From the NCBI GenBank assembly GCA_040793985.1, contig JBFNJI010000002.1, forward strand, positions 186,001-250,000: 64,000 nt of DNA, written 5' to 3'. Within the stretch, counting starts at the first letter, position 1; every line of letters begins with the position of its first letter. Origin of the DNA: Thiodiazotropha sp040793985 (GTDB lineage: Bacteria > Pseudomonadota > Gammaproteobacteria > Chromatiales > Chromatiaceae). Shown here in pieces: positions 35,685-44,759 of this stretch. The notes beneath the pieces were generated by a model that was not told the origin of the DNA, searched no databases, and saw only the letters and a list, made by a program, of their open reading frames with translations. A program made the position numbers and the translations under genes.

Positions 35685-36264
35685 CCGCCAGGGCAACGGT
35701 ATAGCTCTTACCCTGTTTTAATTTTTTGTAGTTGCCGAAAATTTCATGCAGATTGCGCTTCATATATTGTCGTAAGCCGTTGATGGTTACGAGATAGAGT
35801 TTACCCTCTGGAGTGAGGCGCTGTTTTGCATCATGCAAAATCAGAGAGAGCATCTCCTTACCCACTTTGGCAGGTATATTTGATGCGATCACATCGAAAC
35901 GCAGGCTAGGATCGATATGATCGAAACCGTTGCTGAGAATGGCTCTTGCATTCCGCAGCCGATTACGCTCCGCATTGGCATTGCTGTATTCGACGGCCAT
36001 GAAATCCTTATCGACCATCAATGTCTGGCCCTGCGGAGACCGTCGCGCCATAAAGAGACCGATAGGGCCATAGCCGCAACCCAGGTCGAGGCAGTTGTCG
36101 GTTCGGGTGACCTGCAGATACTCCACCAGAAGCCGGGTACCCTCATCGATTTCGCGTGGCGAAAAGATGCCCCAGGTGGTATGAAACAGCAGATGCTCAC
36201 CGCCCAGTTGATCCTTAAAGACAACGTCTTGCCGGAGTTTGTCTAATTTCTCTTTCGTCAGCAT
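35677..36264 (-). CDS. Small-domain class I methyltransferase (RsmC/YbxB-like)
   Basis: This 195-residue protein has the SAM-binding fold of the MTS family: LDLGCGYGPIGLFMAR (motif I) and LMVDKDFMAVEYSNANAERN (motif II). Where nucleic-acid N-methyltransferases usually show NPPY or NPPI, it has SNIPAKVGKE, so the catalytic loop is changed at the second and third positions. Relatives methylate 16S or 23S rRNA guanosines. Length fits the single-domain group. The target is unknown. Confidence 0.82.
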   Translation of the reverse strand: MLTKEKLDKLRQDVVFKDQLGGEHLLFHTTWGIFSPREIDEGTRLLVEYLQVTRTDNCLDLGCGYGPIGLFMARRSPQGQTLMVDKDFMAVEYSNANAERNRLRNARAILSNGFDHIDPSLRFDVIASNIPAKVGKEMLSLILHDAKQRLTPEGKLYLVTINGLRQYMKRNLHEIFGNYKKLKQGKSYTVALAVK

Positions 36265-36316
36265 GGTGCCGGCATGTTACCCGTGGCAGGGCTTAAGTCA
36301 ATCCCGGGCAGTCATA

Positions 36317-36937
36317 TCAGCCATCGAGGTGCTGCTGAATCTGCTGCAGCATCGATTCCGCATCCAGGTAGTCAACAGCAACCGGGTACCTACCCTGTTC
36401 GATCTGCAACACCAGGCTGGGAAAACTACGTACCCCCATGCGCCGCGACCGGTCGATCTCCGAGTCAAGTATCTGTTGTGTTGAGCGGTGATTGAGCAAA
36501 TCGATAAACTGCTGTTTATTCAGGCCAATTTCCAGCGCTAATTCAGTAAGCGTGGCGTCGTCCGAGGGATTTCTCGCCTGCACATAGTAGGCTTGCTGAA
36601 TAGCCAGAATCATCCTCAATTCAGCGGCGGGTTCCAGGGTTTTGGCAGCGATGACCGCGCGGCAGGCCGGGTATGTCGACCTTCTGGGTGTGTTGCGTGA
36701 CCAGAAGTCGAAATTAAAATGTGTGTTGGGTATTCTCTCCTCTATCTCGCGCCATGTGGCCTGTATGCTGTTACGCATCGTTTCAGGCATTGGTGACGAG
36801 CTGTCAGTTGCCAAACCTCCCAGAAGTCGACTGCATGAGATCACGCTGGGTAGGCGTGACAGGAACTCCTCGAGTGTCGGCCGGAAACCCCAACACCAAC
36901 TGCACATAGGATCATGAATATAAAAAAGATGAAGCAT
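36317..36937 (-). CDS. DsbA-family (FrnE-like) thioredoxin-fold protein
   Basis: This 206-residue protein starts MLHLFYIHDPMCSWCWGFRPT, placing a CSWC redox motif at residues 12-15 right after the first strand, as in the cytoplasmic FrnE/2-hydroxychromene isomerase group. The helical insert (about 65-150) is followed by GVRSFPSLVLQIEQ, with the cis-Pro of the thioredoxin fold. It has no signal peptide, so it is probably cytosolic and acts in thiol-disulfide exchange. The methyltransferase gene lies 52 bp downstream on the same strand. Confidence 0.88.
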   Translation of the reverse strand: MLHLFYIHDPMCSWCWGFRPTLEEFLSRLPSVISCSRLLGGLATDSSSPMPETMRNSIQATWREIEERIPNTHFNFDFWSRNTPRRSTYPACRAVIAAKTLEPAAELRMILAIQQAYYVQARNPSDDATLTELALEIGLNKQQFIDLLNHRSTQQILDSEIDRSRRMGVRSFPSLVLQIEQGRYPVAVDYLDAESMLQQIQQHLDG

Positions 36938-37072
36938 GCTCTGCGTCTGTTTTGCGCGGTAAGCAGATGTGATATAAGAGTATAACCGATTCGAGATCTC
37001 TCACTGCAGATAGATTAACACGGCATTCGGAAGGTATTTGCAAGCTCTCCTGATTGCAAGATTGAGGTTCAT

Positions 37073-37255
37073 TTGAAGTTTGCGCTGCTTGGTAAAATAG
37101 CTTTCTGGTTGATAGTTATCGGTGCACTTGCACTGTTGACGCCGCAACCCGCCTGGCCCGAGTGGTTGGCACGTATGATTTTGTCAGCCGGTATTGCCCT
37201 GGGGCTCACTACCCTCGGTGTCTCGTTATGGCGGAAACGCGACGGAGACCAATGA
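37073..37255 (+). CDS. Small two-helix membrane protein
   Basis: A 60-residue protein with TTG start; GAGG at 37064-37067 lies 5 bp upstream. It has two hydrophobic helices (about 6-22 and 34-50) and a basic C-terminus (WRKRDGDQ). It has no recognisable family. It sits between a divergent and a convergent gene, so it would be monocistronic. Composition and ribosome site support it moderately. Confidence 0.5.
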   Translation: MKFALLGKIAFWLIVIGALALLTPQPAWPEWLARMILSAGIALGLTTLGVSLWRKRDGDQ

Positions 37256-37319
37256 GTTAAATTCGGGCCGTCTGGATTCGTGTTACAGGCCTTATTACAC
37301 AGCCGACACCCGAGAGCAC

Positions 37320-39704
37320 TCAGCTATCTGCCCGAATTTGATTTTCGACATTATTTAACAGAGCGATGATTTCGTTGGAAAGCGGTTCGATCTCGTTGTA
37401 GAGTTGCTCGGCTCTTTCCGTGTTTCCACTCTCCCTCTCATTGACTATCGCTTTTATCAGTGCATGCAGTTGCTTGTGCGGGTGTTCAATGGCGTGGATT
37501 TCAGCGATATCGCTGTAACGGTTGAGTGCTTCTGAGTAGTACCATTTACCGAGTGCGCAGTCATGATGTGAAACAGCTTCCTCCCGGGTAAGGGATTGCT
37601 TACCGTCCAGAAACGAGCGCACTCTGGCCTTCCAGGCTAGATGCGCGGACTTGGCGGAACTGAAATCGAAACCGCTATCACCGGAAAATTTAAACTGCTG
37701 GACAACATGTTGCAGTTCAGAGGCAAGCGTGCCTAAATCGTCGGCCGTGTCAGATGTGTCTTTGGCCCTTTGCGAGGTCTGCTTGCTGTTGTCATTGATA
37801 CTGGTAATGTTGCGATTGATCTCGTCGGCTACAGAGCACTGCTCCTCCGCCGCGGTGGCAATTTGAGTGTTCATGTCATTAATGGTGTCAATTGCTTTGC
37901 TGATTTCGCTAAGTGAATTCAATGTATCCGTTGCCTGCAATACACCGTTTTCCACTTTCTCTCTACCGGCGGCCATAACCGACACAGCCTGCTGTGTACC
38001 GTCCTGCAGCGCCTGAATCATCGATTCGATTTCACCCGTCGATTGATGTGTGCGATTGGCGAGGCTACGCACTTCATCGGCTACTACCGCGAAACCACGA
38101 CCCTGTTCACCCGCTCTTGCCGCTTCGATGGCGGCGTTGAGTGCGAGAAGATTGGTCTGTTCAGCTATGCTTTTGATTACGTCCAGCACAGAGCCTATGC
38201 GTACACTCTCCTCTTCCACGCCGAGAATGGATTGTTCAGCAAGTTCCACTTGCTGCGCCAGATCCTGAATCGCCTCCGCAGTCTGTTTGACTACCTTGCA
38301 GCCGGTCGCCGCCTCTGCAGAAGCACCTTTGGTTGCCTGTTCGGCTACTGATGCGTTTTTCGCGACATCCGAGATGCAGGCAGCCATTTGGTTCATTGCT
38401 GTCGCAACCTGGTGTGTCTCTTTTTCCTGATGCAGAATGCGATGGCTGATCTGTCCCGTATTCTCCGACGTTTGTGCAACCGCTCGAATCACGGATTCCG
38501 TAGAGTGTGCCGTCTGCTGTATCAGTTTGCGGATCTTGGCGACAAACTGATTGAAGCTTTCAGCCAGGAGCCCAAGTTCATCATTTCCCTTTTTATCCAG
38601 TTGCCTCATTAGGTCGCCGTCTCCATTTGCAATATCCTGCATGGTGTTAACCGCATCCTGAATTGGGTTGAAGATGAGTCTGGTGATCAACCAGCTTATG
38701 AGTAATCCAACGACAAGGCCGAAAGCCAAAAGGCTGATGACAAGTCCGGTAGTGGAACTTGTGTCATTGATCAGTCCCTGGCTGGTATCGTTAATCGTTG
38801 ACTCATGATGATTTACGAGTTGATTGGCTCTGTTATCGATTTTTTCAAGCAGCAGTGTGAACTGGCTGCGGACCATCCATGCATCACTGCGCCACTGTTC
38901 ACTGCCATGTATTGCTTGCAGTTTTTTGTAGTGCTGTTTAAACAGTGCCAGATTTTCAATAAACTGTTCTATGGAGTCGGCCTGATCCAATGTCAAAAGT
39001 TCATCATTTGATTCAAGTTTCGCAAGTACGGTTTCAGCCCTTTCCAAGTAGAGATTCAAGTCACTCAGGTTGGAGTTGTTACGAAACGCCAGGTATCCGC
39101 GGATACCGTTCATGATGTTGCTCCAGGCATACCTCAGTTCGGTAAGGTGGCTCAGGATCTGCTTTCGTTCCGCGTCTGCATCCTCTTCCATTTCGGATAT
39201 GATCATCTGAGATGTAAGTTGTAACTGATTGCGGCTGATTGGGTTGATATGTTGGTTGGCATAGGCTATGCCCGGAAAGTTACCCTCATTTGTTGCGGTC
39301 TGTTCAAGCAGGGCTTCGACGGCCTGTTCAAACTCCTTTAAATCCATATCCAATTGTTTTAGCAGTTGTGATGAGTGGGTGTCCTCAAGCTCGACACTCT
39401 TTGTGATCAGTGACTGCAGGATATATTCGGTGTGTTTTTTTTGCCTGGTATAGTTTTCCAGTAACGCCTTTTCCCTGGTTAAAAGATAGAAACCCAGCGA
39501 TCCTGTTGATTGCTTTAAACTGTTGACGAGGTCTTTCGTCAGTATCAGGCGGGGTTGGCTAAGGTGAACCACCTTGTTCACGCTTTGTTCCACATTCGCC
39601 AGGCTGATGAGAGTGAAGATGGACGAGATGGTTAGTACACACAGAATGAGGCCGAAACCGAACCACTGCTTTGTGCGAATCGATACGTTGTGCATCATTG
39701 ACAT
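37320..39704 (-). CDS. Methyl-accepting chemotaxis protein with C-terminal CZB domain
   Basis: This 794-residue chemoreceptor has a helix at about 13-33, a long helical periplasmic sensor (about 35-310), a second helix (TTGLVISLLAFGLVVGLLIS), HAMP, and the signalling tip SIAEQTNLLALNAAIEAARAGEQGRGFAVVADEVRSLA. The C-terminal 110 residues are a CZB zinc-binding domain with H688, C716, H743 and H747, the same spacing as in the GGDEF-EAL-CZB protein. CZB receptors respond to zinc and to oxidants such as hypochlorous acid through the zinc-bound Cys. It is monocistronic. No CheW or CheA is in the window. Confidence 0.93.
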   Translation of the reverse strand: MSMMHNVSIRTKQWFGFGLILCVLTISSIFTLISLANVEQSVNKVVHLSQPRLILTKDLVNSLKQSTGSLGFYLLTREKALLENYTRQKKHTEYILQSLITKSVELEDTHSSQLLKQLDMDLKEFEQAVEALLEQTATNEGNFPGIAYANQHINPISRNQLQLTSQMIISEMEEDADAERKQILSHLTELRYAWSNIMNGIRGYLAFRNNSNLSDLNLYLERAETVLAKLESNDELLTLDQADSIEQFIENLALFKQHYKKLQAIHGSEQWRSDAWMVRSQFTLLLEKIDNRANQLVNHHESTINDTSQGLINDTSSTTGLVISLLAFGLVVGLLISWLITRLIFNPIQDAVNTMQDIANGDGDLMRQLDKKGNDELGLLAESFNQFVAKIRKLIQQTAHSTESVIRAVAQTSENTGQISHRILHQEKETHQVATAMNQMAACISDVAKNASVAEQATKGASAEAATGCKVVKQTAEAIQDLAQQVELAEQSILGVEEESVRIGSVLDVIKSIAEQTNLLALNAAIEAARAGEQGRGFAVVADEVRSLANRTHQSTGEIESMIQALQDGTQQAVSVMAAGREKVENGVLQATDTLNSLSEISKAIDTINDMNTQIATAAEEQCSVADEINRNITSINDNSKQTSQRAKDTSDTADDLGTLASELQHVVQQFKFSGDSGFDFSSAKSAHLAWKARVRSFLDGKQSLTREEAVSHHDCALGKWYYSEALNRYSDIAEIHAIEHPHKQLHALIKAIVNERESGNTERAEQLYNEIEPLSNEIIALLNNVENQIRADS

Positions 39705-40070
39705 GATCGTTTCCCTGATATGGATGTTCCATATCCGTTTCCCTTGCGTCGTTTTTAATTATTCTTGCAAGTGCTGTAATACTTGGCCCACAAGCCACCC
39801 GTGAACGATTAGTTAGAAATATCCAGGGATTATGAATGGCCTGCTCTCGCAAATCCCAGCTTCCTTCTTTCTGCAGGACATATCGTCTTGGATGTGTAAA
39901 ACTTTAGCTCGACGCGGAACTTGCGGAAACTGTTTGATTGCCGGTTGTGGAATTGAAAATACTATTTAAATCATAAAGATACAGAGAATTTTCAGGTAGC
40001 ATGTGATGCCGTCATGAGGAACGCCGTTCCGTAAATGACCCTCTCGGTTGCTTGATTCAAACGCCTCCTC
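39705..40070. other. Intergenic region between divergent chemoreceptor and TlpA-like genes
   Basis: About 365 bp, no supported gene; the minus frame at 39559-39852 overlaps the receptor gene. It should carry both promoters. AT-rich sequence lies at 39950-39985. Confidence 0.45.
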
Positions 40071-40619
40071 ATGGTGACACTGACGTTTTTGAAACACTTT
40101 AAACGACTTATGTGTTTGAGTTACATCGGGATATTCACATCGGTAACTCTTACTATGTCCAGCACGGTGGGTGCCGGTTGGCTTGAGGCAGTCGACCCGG
40201 CTGTTCCTGCTCCTAGCCTGATGCTCAGGGATTTGGCCGGTGACAGTTACAATCTTAGCGACTTCAAAGGTAAGACCGTCCTGGTCAACTTCTGGACCAC
40301 TTGGTGTCCTCCATGCATTGAAGAGATGCCGTCACTGATCAGCTTGAACAGGGATATGGAAGAGAGTGAGTTTGTCATTCTTGCAGTCAATGTCGAGGAG
40401 AACAGGCGGCGTGTCGGCAACATCGCAAGACGTCTGAAACTGACCTTTCCGGTGCTGCTCGACCAAAGGCGTGATGCGGGAAATGCCTGGGATGTCAAAG
40501 TCTTTCCAAGCAGTTTTCTTGTCGATGCCAAAGGCTGGCTACGCTACCGAGCGATAGGTCCGGTCGTGTGGGATAGTGACGAGGTCGGTTCGACTATTCT
40601 TCGCCTGACGAACGAATAG
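40071..40619 (+). CDS. TlpA/ResA-like thioredoxin-fold protein
   Basis: This 182-residue protein has an N-terminal hydrophobic export segment (about residues 12-35) and a redoxin domain with NFWTTWCPPCIEEMPSL (Cys79 and Cys82) and VFPSSFLVD (cis-Pro). Such periplasmic reductases keep Cys pairs reduced for cytochrome c haem attachment or other envelope thiols. Its position 416 bp upstream of a nonaheme cytochrome gene on the same strand is suggestive, but the gap is large and each probably has its own promoter. Confidence 0.9.
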   Translation: MVTLTFLKHFKRLMCLSYIGIFTSVTLTMSSTVGAGWLEAVDPAVPAPSLMLRDLAGDSYNLSDFKGKTVLVNFWTTWCPPCIEEMPSLISLNRDMEESEFVILAVNVEENRRRVGNIARRLKLTFPVLLDQRRDAGNAWDVKVFPSSFLVDAKGWLRYRAIGPVVWDSDEVGSTILRLTNE

Positions 40620-41034
40620 GTGTGATTCTCGATCGATAGCCAGATTGAATGTCGCAACGGTGTTTAGCAGCATAACCTAAAACACGGCCATGCCTTGCCC
40701 AGGGTTGGGACAGGTCCGTTGCCGCGCCGACTAAATATGAACTGGATCACACCTTTTCATATGACCGGCAATCAACTTCCCATCGACACTTTTCTCTTAA
40801 GTCACTTTTAAGTTTGCTTTGCTATTTATTTGGACAACATGCCCAAATTTGGCGAACAAATTGTCGTCCTATTCTTTGTAATAAAAATAAAAAACAACTG
40901 CAAACACAATAACAAAGAGCATAAATATCTGGTCATAAGTTAGGTTTTGGGCAGTGGGATGAATACACCCAATTTTTCATTGGGGTGTCGTCCTCTAAAC
41001 CACAGAACATATAGCTGCGTGGAGGTGTAAAGGT
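40620..41034. other. Long leader region before the multihaem cytochrome gene
   Basis: About 415 bp without a supported frame. It is AT-rich from 40790 to 40930. A good ribosome site (GGAGGTG, 41021-41027) precedes the ATG at 41035. The length suggests a regulated promoter or a leader RNA, but no specific operator could be identified. Confidence 0.45.
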
Positions 41035-44000
41035 ATGAAGCTCAATCAATTTCATATAAGAAAATCTCATCGTATTGCAGCATCCGCGATTATCTTCATT
41101 TTCACGTTGGCTTTAGCCATGGGCGGTGCCTGGGCTGGTAGTGACGATGAGGATGAGGAAGAGCAGGAATACAAGGGCGATAAGTACAGCAGTGAAGAGA
41201 GAGAGCGCAAGAAAGAGAAGGAAAAAGAGAGAGAGAAGGAGAAGGAGGAGGATAGGGAGAAATCCGAAGACGATGAGATCGCCGAGGGTGGTGAGGGTCT
41301 GGTACTGCAGCCGAAGAACAACTTCAATATCATGATGAACTATGAGCTCGGTATGCACTGTACCGGTTTCGAGTTCGCCTACTGTTGTGTCTTGCCTCCC
41401 TATAATTCAATCCTCGCGCAGGTCGTGAAGACGCAGCAGAGCACCAGGGGTGAACAGGCATTTGCCCGCCTTCTGGAGGGGGATCCCAATGTAGGACTCG
41501 ATGCCTTGGGTCGCCAGACCGTTTTGCGGGATCATGATCTCGATGAGGATGGCAACTTCCAGAAATATGTACTCGAGTATTGGCATGAGGCTCAACCTCG
41601 CGAAACACGCGCCAAGGTGGTGCCCCAGACCTCGCGGCTGATCAGTGCCACCGAGGGCAACTCACTGTTGATGTGGAACACGATCGCCGATTCCGCTGTG
41701 GTCGATGCATCCGGTGCCTTCGTGCTTTCTGGAGAGGGTGGAAATCCACGCCTCTACGAAGGACCTGGCGGGGCGAATGTCAAAGGTGTGATGCTCGGTG
41801 ACGGAGACTTCAACGATCCCACCGACGACTATTGGAATGCGGTTTGGAATCACCTCTATATCTATGCCGATCTGGAGGGCACCAACCCTAACGATACATC
41901 GCTTGAGGGTGAGAAAATCCGCCTCGGCGTAAGCGGCCATATCGAGTATCCAGACGATTGCGGCGCCGGTCTGCAGCCGATGGGGCCGGTCTCTCACCCG
42001 GACGGAATCCCGTCCAATCCGGCAGTACTGAACAACTGTGGCGGTGCAGCCAATGGTAATGTCCTGACCTTCTCCGGCGATCACGGCACCGTGGTCTACA
42101 CCCAGATGAAGGTACTGGAGAACCTGCCGATCACCCTGACCTCGCCGCGGATCTGGGAGGCCCTGGGACTGCCGCTGACGCCTTTCGAGGATTCAATCAA
42201 CTTCTTTGCCGATCCCGGTGCGATGTTTGAGGATAGCGTACGTCCCTTCGTGGCCATGAAGGCCAGGCTGCGCCACTATGATGAAACTGCCTATGGCGGT
42301 ATGGGTGAACCGGTGTTGCAGGATGGCGTGCCGGTGGAGGGTTTCGGTACAGCGCCGATCGATATTCCCAACTGCGAGCGTTGCCACTCCGAGGTGGATA
42401 CCACCAACTCACCCCACAAGACCGGTGACGAGGTCTGGTCGATGGTCCAGCAGGAGTATGATTTCTGGATGAGCTACTACGGCCTCGGCGCGGGTGATTC
42501 CGATTGGTACCCGAGACTCAAGAGTGCGGCAATCAGTATCCTCGGCCTGCATGACATGAATCACGGCACCGGCTTTCTGGATAACTATCCGGCCTGTACC
42601 ACACCCGCGGAGTGCGATGCCTATGCCGCAGACTTGGCGGCGGAAAACGGGCGCCCGGTTTTTGCCCAGAGTACCCGGATCGGGGAGGCGACCGTACTTT
42701 GCCAGCGCTGTCATGCGGACAATGTCATCGCCCAGGTCAAGTCGGCCACCTTCATGGATGATGACGGCACGGACAAGGTGATCTTGCCCATGTCCGAGGC
42801 GATTCATCAGACCCATCGGGGGGTTGGCGAGGGCGGTCCGATCGCCTTCACTGACAGCTTCGGACGATTCGGTGGTTGCCAGGGGTGTCATCCAGCCCAC
42901 CGTTCCAATGGCGACATGGCGGGCTATCCGATCACGGAAGAGGGTGATAACTTTTATGCCGACACCGACAATCGACTGGGCGCTGGTGGCTGTTTCGTCG
43001 GACGCGATGTGCACTCCAATCCATTCAAGGATATCGATGGCGCCGGAACCCCGGAGCACCTGACCGCAATCGGCGAGTGGCTGAAAGTCAACGTCTCCCG
43101 CAACCAGGCAGGTCTCGCGGGCAGCGATCGCGACGACCGGGGCATCTGGTGTACCAACTGCCACAATCAGTTGAGTCAGGAGATCTGGAAGCGCGAAAAC
43201 ATGGTGAGCCTGATCAAAGGTGAGCCGGGTAAGGACAAAGAGGGCCTGGACGCGGTCAACATACGTGCACTGGGATCGCTGGGTGAGATCGCGGCAGCAG
43301 TCGGTGTCAGCCAGGAACAGGCCGAGAGTTGGCTCGATCCGAGAGATCCGACCATCTTTCCAACCGCCGACGGCGTGACCCGTGATGCGGAAGAGACCAT
43401 GGGGATCTGGCGTCGTGACCCGGGACTCTGCGCTTTCCTGGGTGGTAGTGAAGATCCGGCAATCGATGCCAAGCTGGCGACTATCGAGGTGGCTGGTGAT
43501 GTCGGTGCCTGTAGCACGGGAAGCGCCGCACCCGGCCCCGACTGTGATAACGACGGCAATGCGGATTTCCAGATCTGCGGTAGCTTCGATGGTGATAACG
43601 ACTTCAGTGTCAATATCCTCACCCTCTGCACCACGGAGGATTGCGTGGCTGAGGCACAGGCGGGTCTGGGTGGATCGATGGCCGCCCCGGTTCCCTTCTC
43701 GGCGGCCACCGACGGACGTGACCACTGGCTCGCCGCGGGTGAACCCCATTGCGCCGACTGCCACACAGCACCCTATGTGGAGCCGAGCGGGCACCAGCCC
43801 GGCAATGACCACTCGCCGTTCAACTATCCGCGAAAGGCGGGTCTGATGCGCTACTCCCGAGGTCACCGGGACATCACCTGCCAGGGCTGCCATGAGTCGA
43901 TCCACGGTCTCTACCCGGTAGCGCCGCACCTTGAACAGGGTCCTGGTGTCGACGGTGTCGACTCGACCAGCTATGCCCAGGCGGCCTATCTCAACAGTGA

Positions 44001-44544
44001 TGACAGCCACGGTCCGCTGAAGTGCGGCTCCTGTCATATGTACAAGACCATGGCCGACAACCCGGATGCCCAGATACCCGCACGGGTCTGTGGACCGGGT
44101 GAGGATGGCGGTAACTGCGATGGCGGTGAAGGTCTGGCGTTCGACGGTGTTCCGATCACATCGGATTTCGATGCCGCAGTCAGCTGGGCCCATGTCTTTA
44201 CCGACAATCACGATCCAACCGAGGACTTCTGTATCAGCTGTCACGACAACGAGAACGATGATGTCAGCCCGCGGGAAGGCGAGTGGTTGGAACACGCCAT
44301 GAAAGGGCGGGTTTCGCGGAAGACCATGGACCAGGTTGAGATTGCCTTGCGCGGCGCGGTATTCGGTACCGACGATCCACGTAACGGCGTCTGTCAGGGT
44401 TGCCATGGTGATGAGTGGGACGAAGTGACCTGTGATGGAGAGGATGGCAGGGAGTGGAAACTTCACCTCTCGGAAGGCCGGGTGTCGGAGAGCGTATGGG
44501 AGCATGTATCCGAGGCGCGTACGACTTCGACCTGTGAGTGGTGA
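41035..44544 (+). CDS. Large exported nonaheme cytochrome c with a charged N-terminal linker
   Basis: This 1169-residue protein has a signal peptide (to about residue 35, ...GGAWAG). A linker of about 55 residues follows, made almost only of Glu, Lys, Asp, Arg and Ser (EEEQEYKGDKYSSEERERK and onward). A haem-free region of about 350 residues opens with NYELGMHCTGFEFAYCCVLPP. Nine CXXCH haem sites follow, with first Cys at 447, 556, 615, 706, 906, 949, 997, 1066 and 1120. An Asp-rich, EF-hand-like stretch (DCDNDGNADFQICGSFDGD) lies near 838-856. It should act in the periplasm or at the cell surface in electron transfer. I do not recognise a named family. A PpiC-type foldase is encoded next. 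Confidence 0.9.
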   Translation: MKLNQFHIRKSHRIAASAIIFIFTLALAMGGAWAGSDDEDEEEQEYKGDKYSSEERERKKEKEKEREKEKEEDREKSEDDEIAEGGEGLVLQPKNNFNIMMNYELGMHCTGFEFAYCCVLPPYNSILAQVVKTQQSTRGEQAFARLLEGDPNVGLDALGRQTVLRDHDLDEDGNFQKYVLEYWHEAQPRETRAKVVPQTSRLISATEGNSLLMWNTIADSAVVDASGAFVLSGEGGNPRLYEGPGGANVKGVMLGDGDFNDPTDDYWNAVWNHLYIYADLEGTNPNDTSLEGEKIRLGVSGHIEYPDDCGAGLQPMGPVSHPDGIPSNPAVLNNCGGAANGNVLTFSGDHGTVVYTQMKVLENLPITLTSPRIWEALGLPLTPFEDSINFFADPGAMFEDSVRPFVAMKARLRHYDETAYGGMGEPVLQDGVPVEGFGTAPIDIPNCERCHSEVDTTNSPHKTGDEVWSMVQQEYDFWMSYYGLGAGDSDWYPRLKSAAISILGLHDMNHGTGFLDNYPACTTPAECDAYAADLAAENGRPVFAQSTRIGEATVLCQRCHADNVIAQVKSATFMDDDGTDKVILPMSEAIHQTHRGVGEGGPIAFTDSFGRFGGCQGCHPAHRSNGDMAGYPITEEGDNFYADTDNRLGAGGCFVGRDVHSNPFKDIDGAGTPEHLTAIGEWLKVNVSRNQAGLAGSDRDDRGIWCTNCHNQLSQEIWKRENMVSLIKGEPGKDKEGLDAVNIRALGSLGEIAAAVGVSQEQAESWLDPRDPTIFPTADGVTRDAEETMGIWRRDPGLCAFLGGSEDPAIDAKLATIEVAGDVGACSTGSAAPGPDCDNDGNADFQICGSFDGDNDFSVNILTLCTTEDCVAEAQAGLGGSMAAPVPFSAATDGRDHWLAAGEPHCADCHTAPYVEPSGHQPGNDHSPFNYPRKAGLMRYSRGHRDITCQGCHESIHGLYPVAPHLEQGPGVDGVDSTSYAQAAYLNSDDSHGPLKCGSCHMYKTMADNPDAQIPARVCGPGEDGGNCDGGEGLAFDGVPITSDFDAAVSWAHVFTDNHDPTEDFCISCHDNENDDVSPREGEWLEHAMKGRVSRKTMDQVEIALRGAVFGTDDPRNGVCQGCHGDEWDEVTCDGEDGREWKLHLSEGRVSESVWEHVSEARTTSTCEW

Positions 44545-44592
44545 CGTGCCGGATCATCCAGTCTGCCGTTTAGGCCGATAGACTGGCGCGAT

Positions 44593-44624
44593 CGGGAGGG
44601 GAAACAACGCTGTTTCCCCTCCCG
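44593..44624 (+). terminator. Strong hairpin between cytochrome and PpiC genes
   Basis: A perfect 14-bp stem (44593-44606 with 44611-44624) with loop ACGC. It lacks a clear T-run. It may terminate or attenuate cytochrome transcripts, giving less foldase than cytochrome, or protect the cytochrome mRNA 3' end. Confidence 0.6.
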
Positions 44625-44759
44625 TTCAATCTGCCGCCATAACCACTTATTCGGATTGAGTAGAAGCGTCCAGCAGTTAGATCATCGATTATAAACCGCG
44701 GTCCCGCTTCATGGCTGAACAACCGCATACCAGGATGGGCGGGGCAGGTCGGAGGGAAA

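Noticed and set aside
42409..44505. 698-codon minus-strand frame inside the cytochrome gene
   Set aside because: It is an antisense shadow of a GC-biased gene whose plus frame has signal peptide and nine haem motifs.
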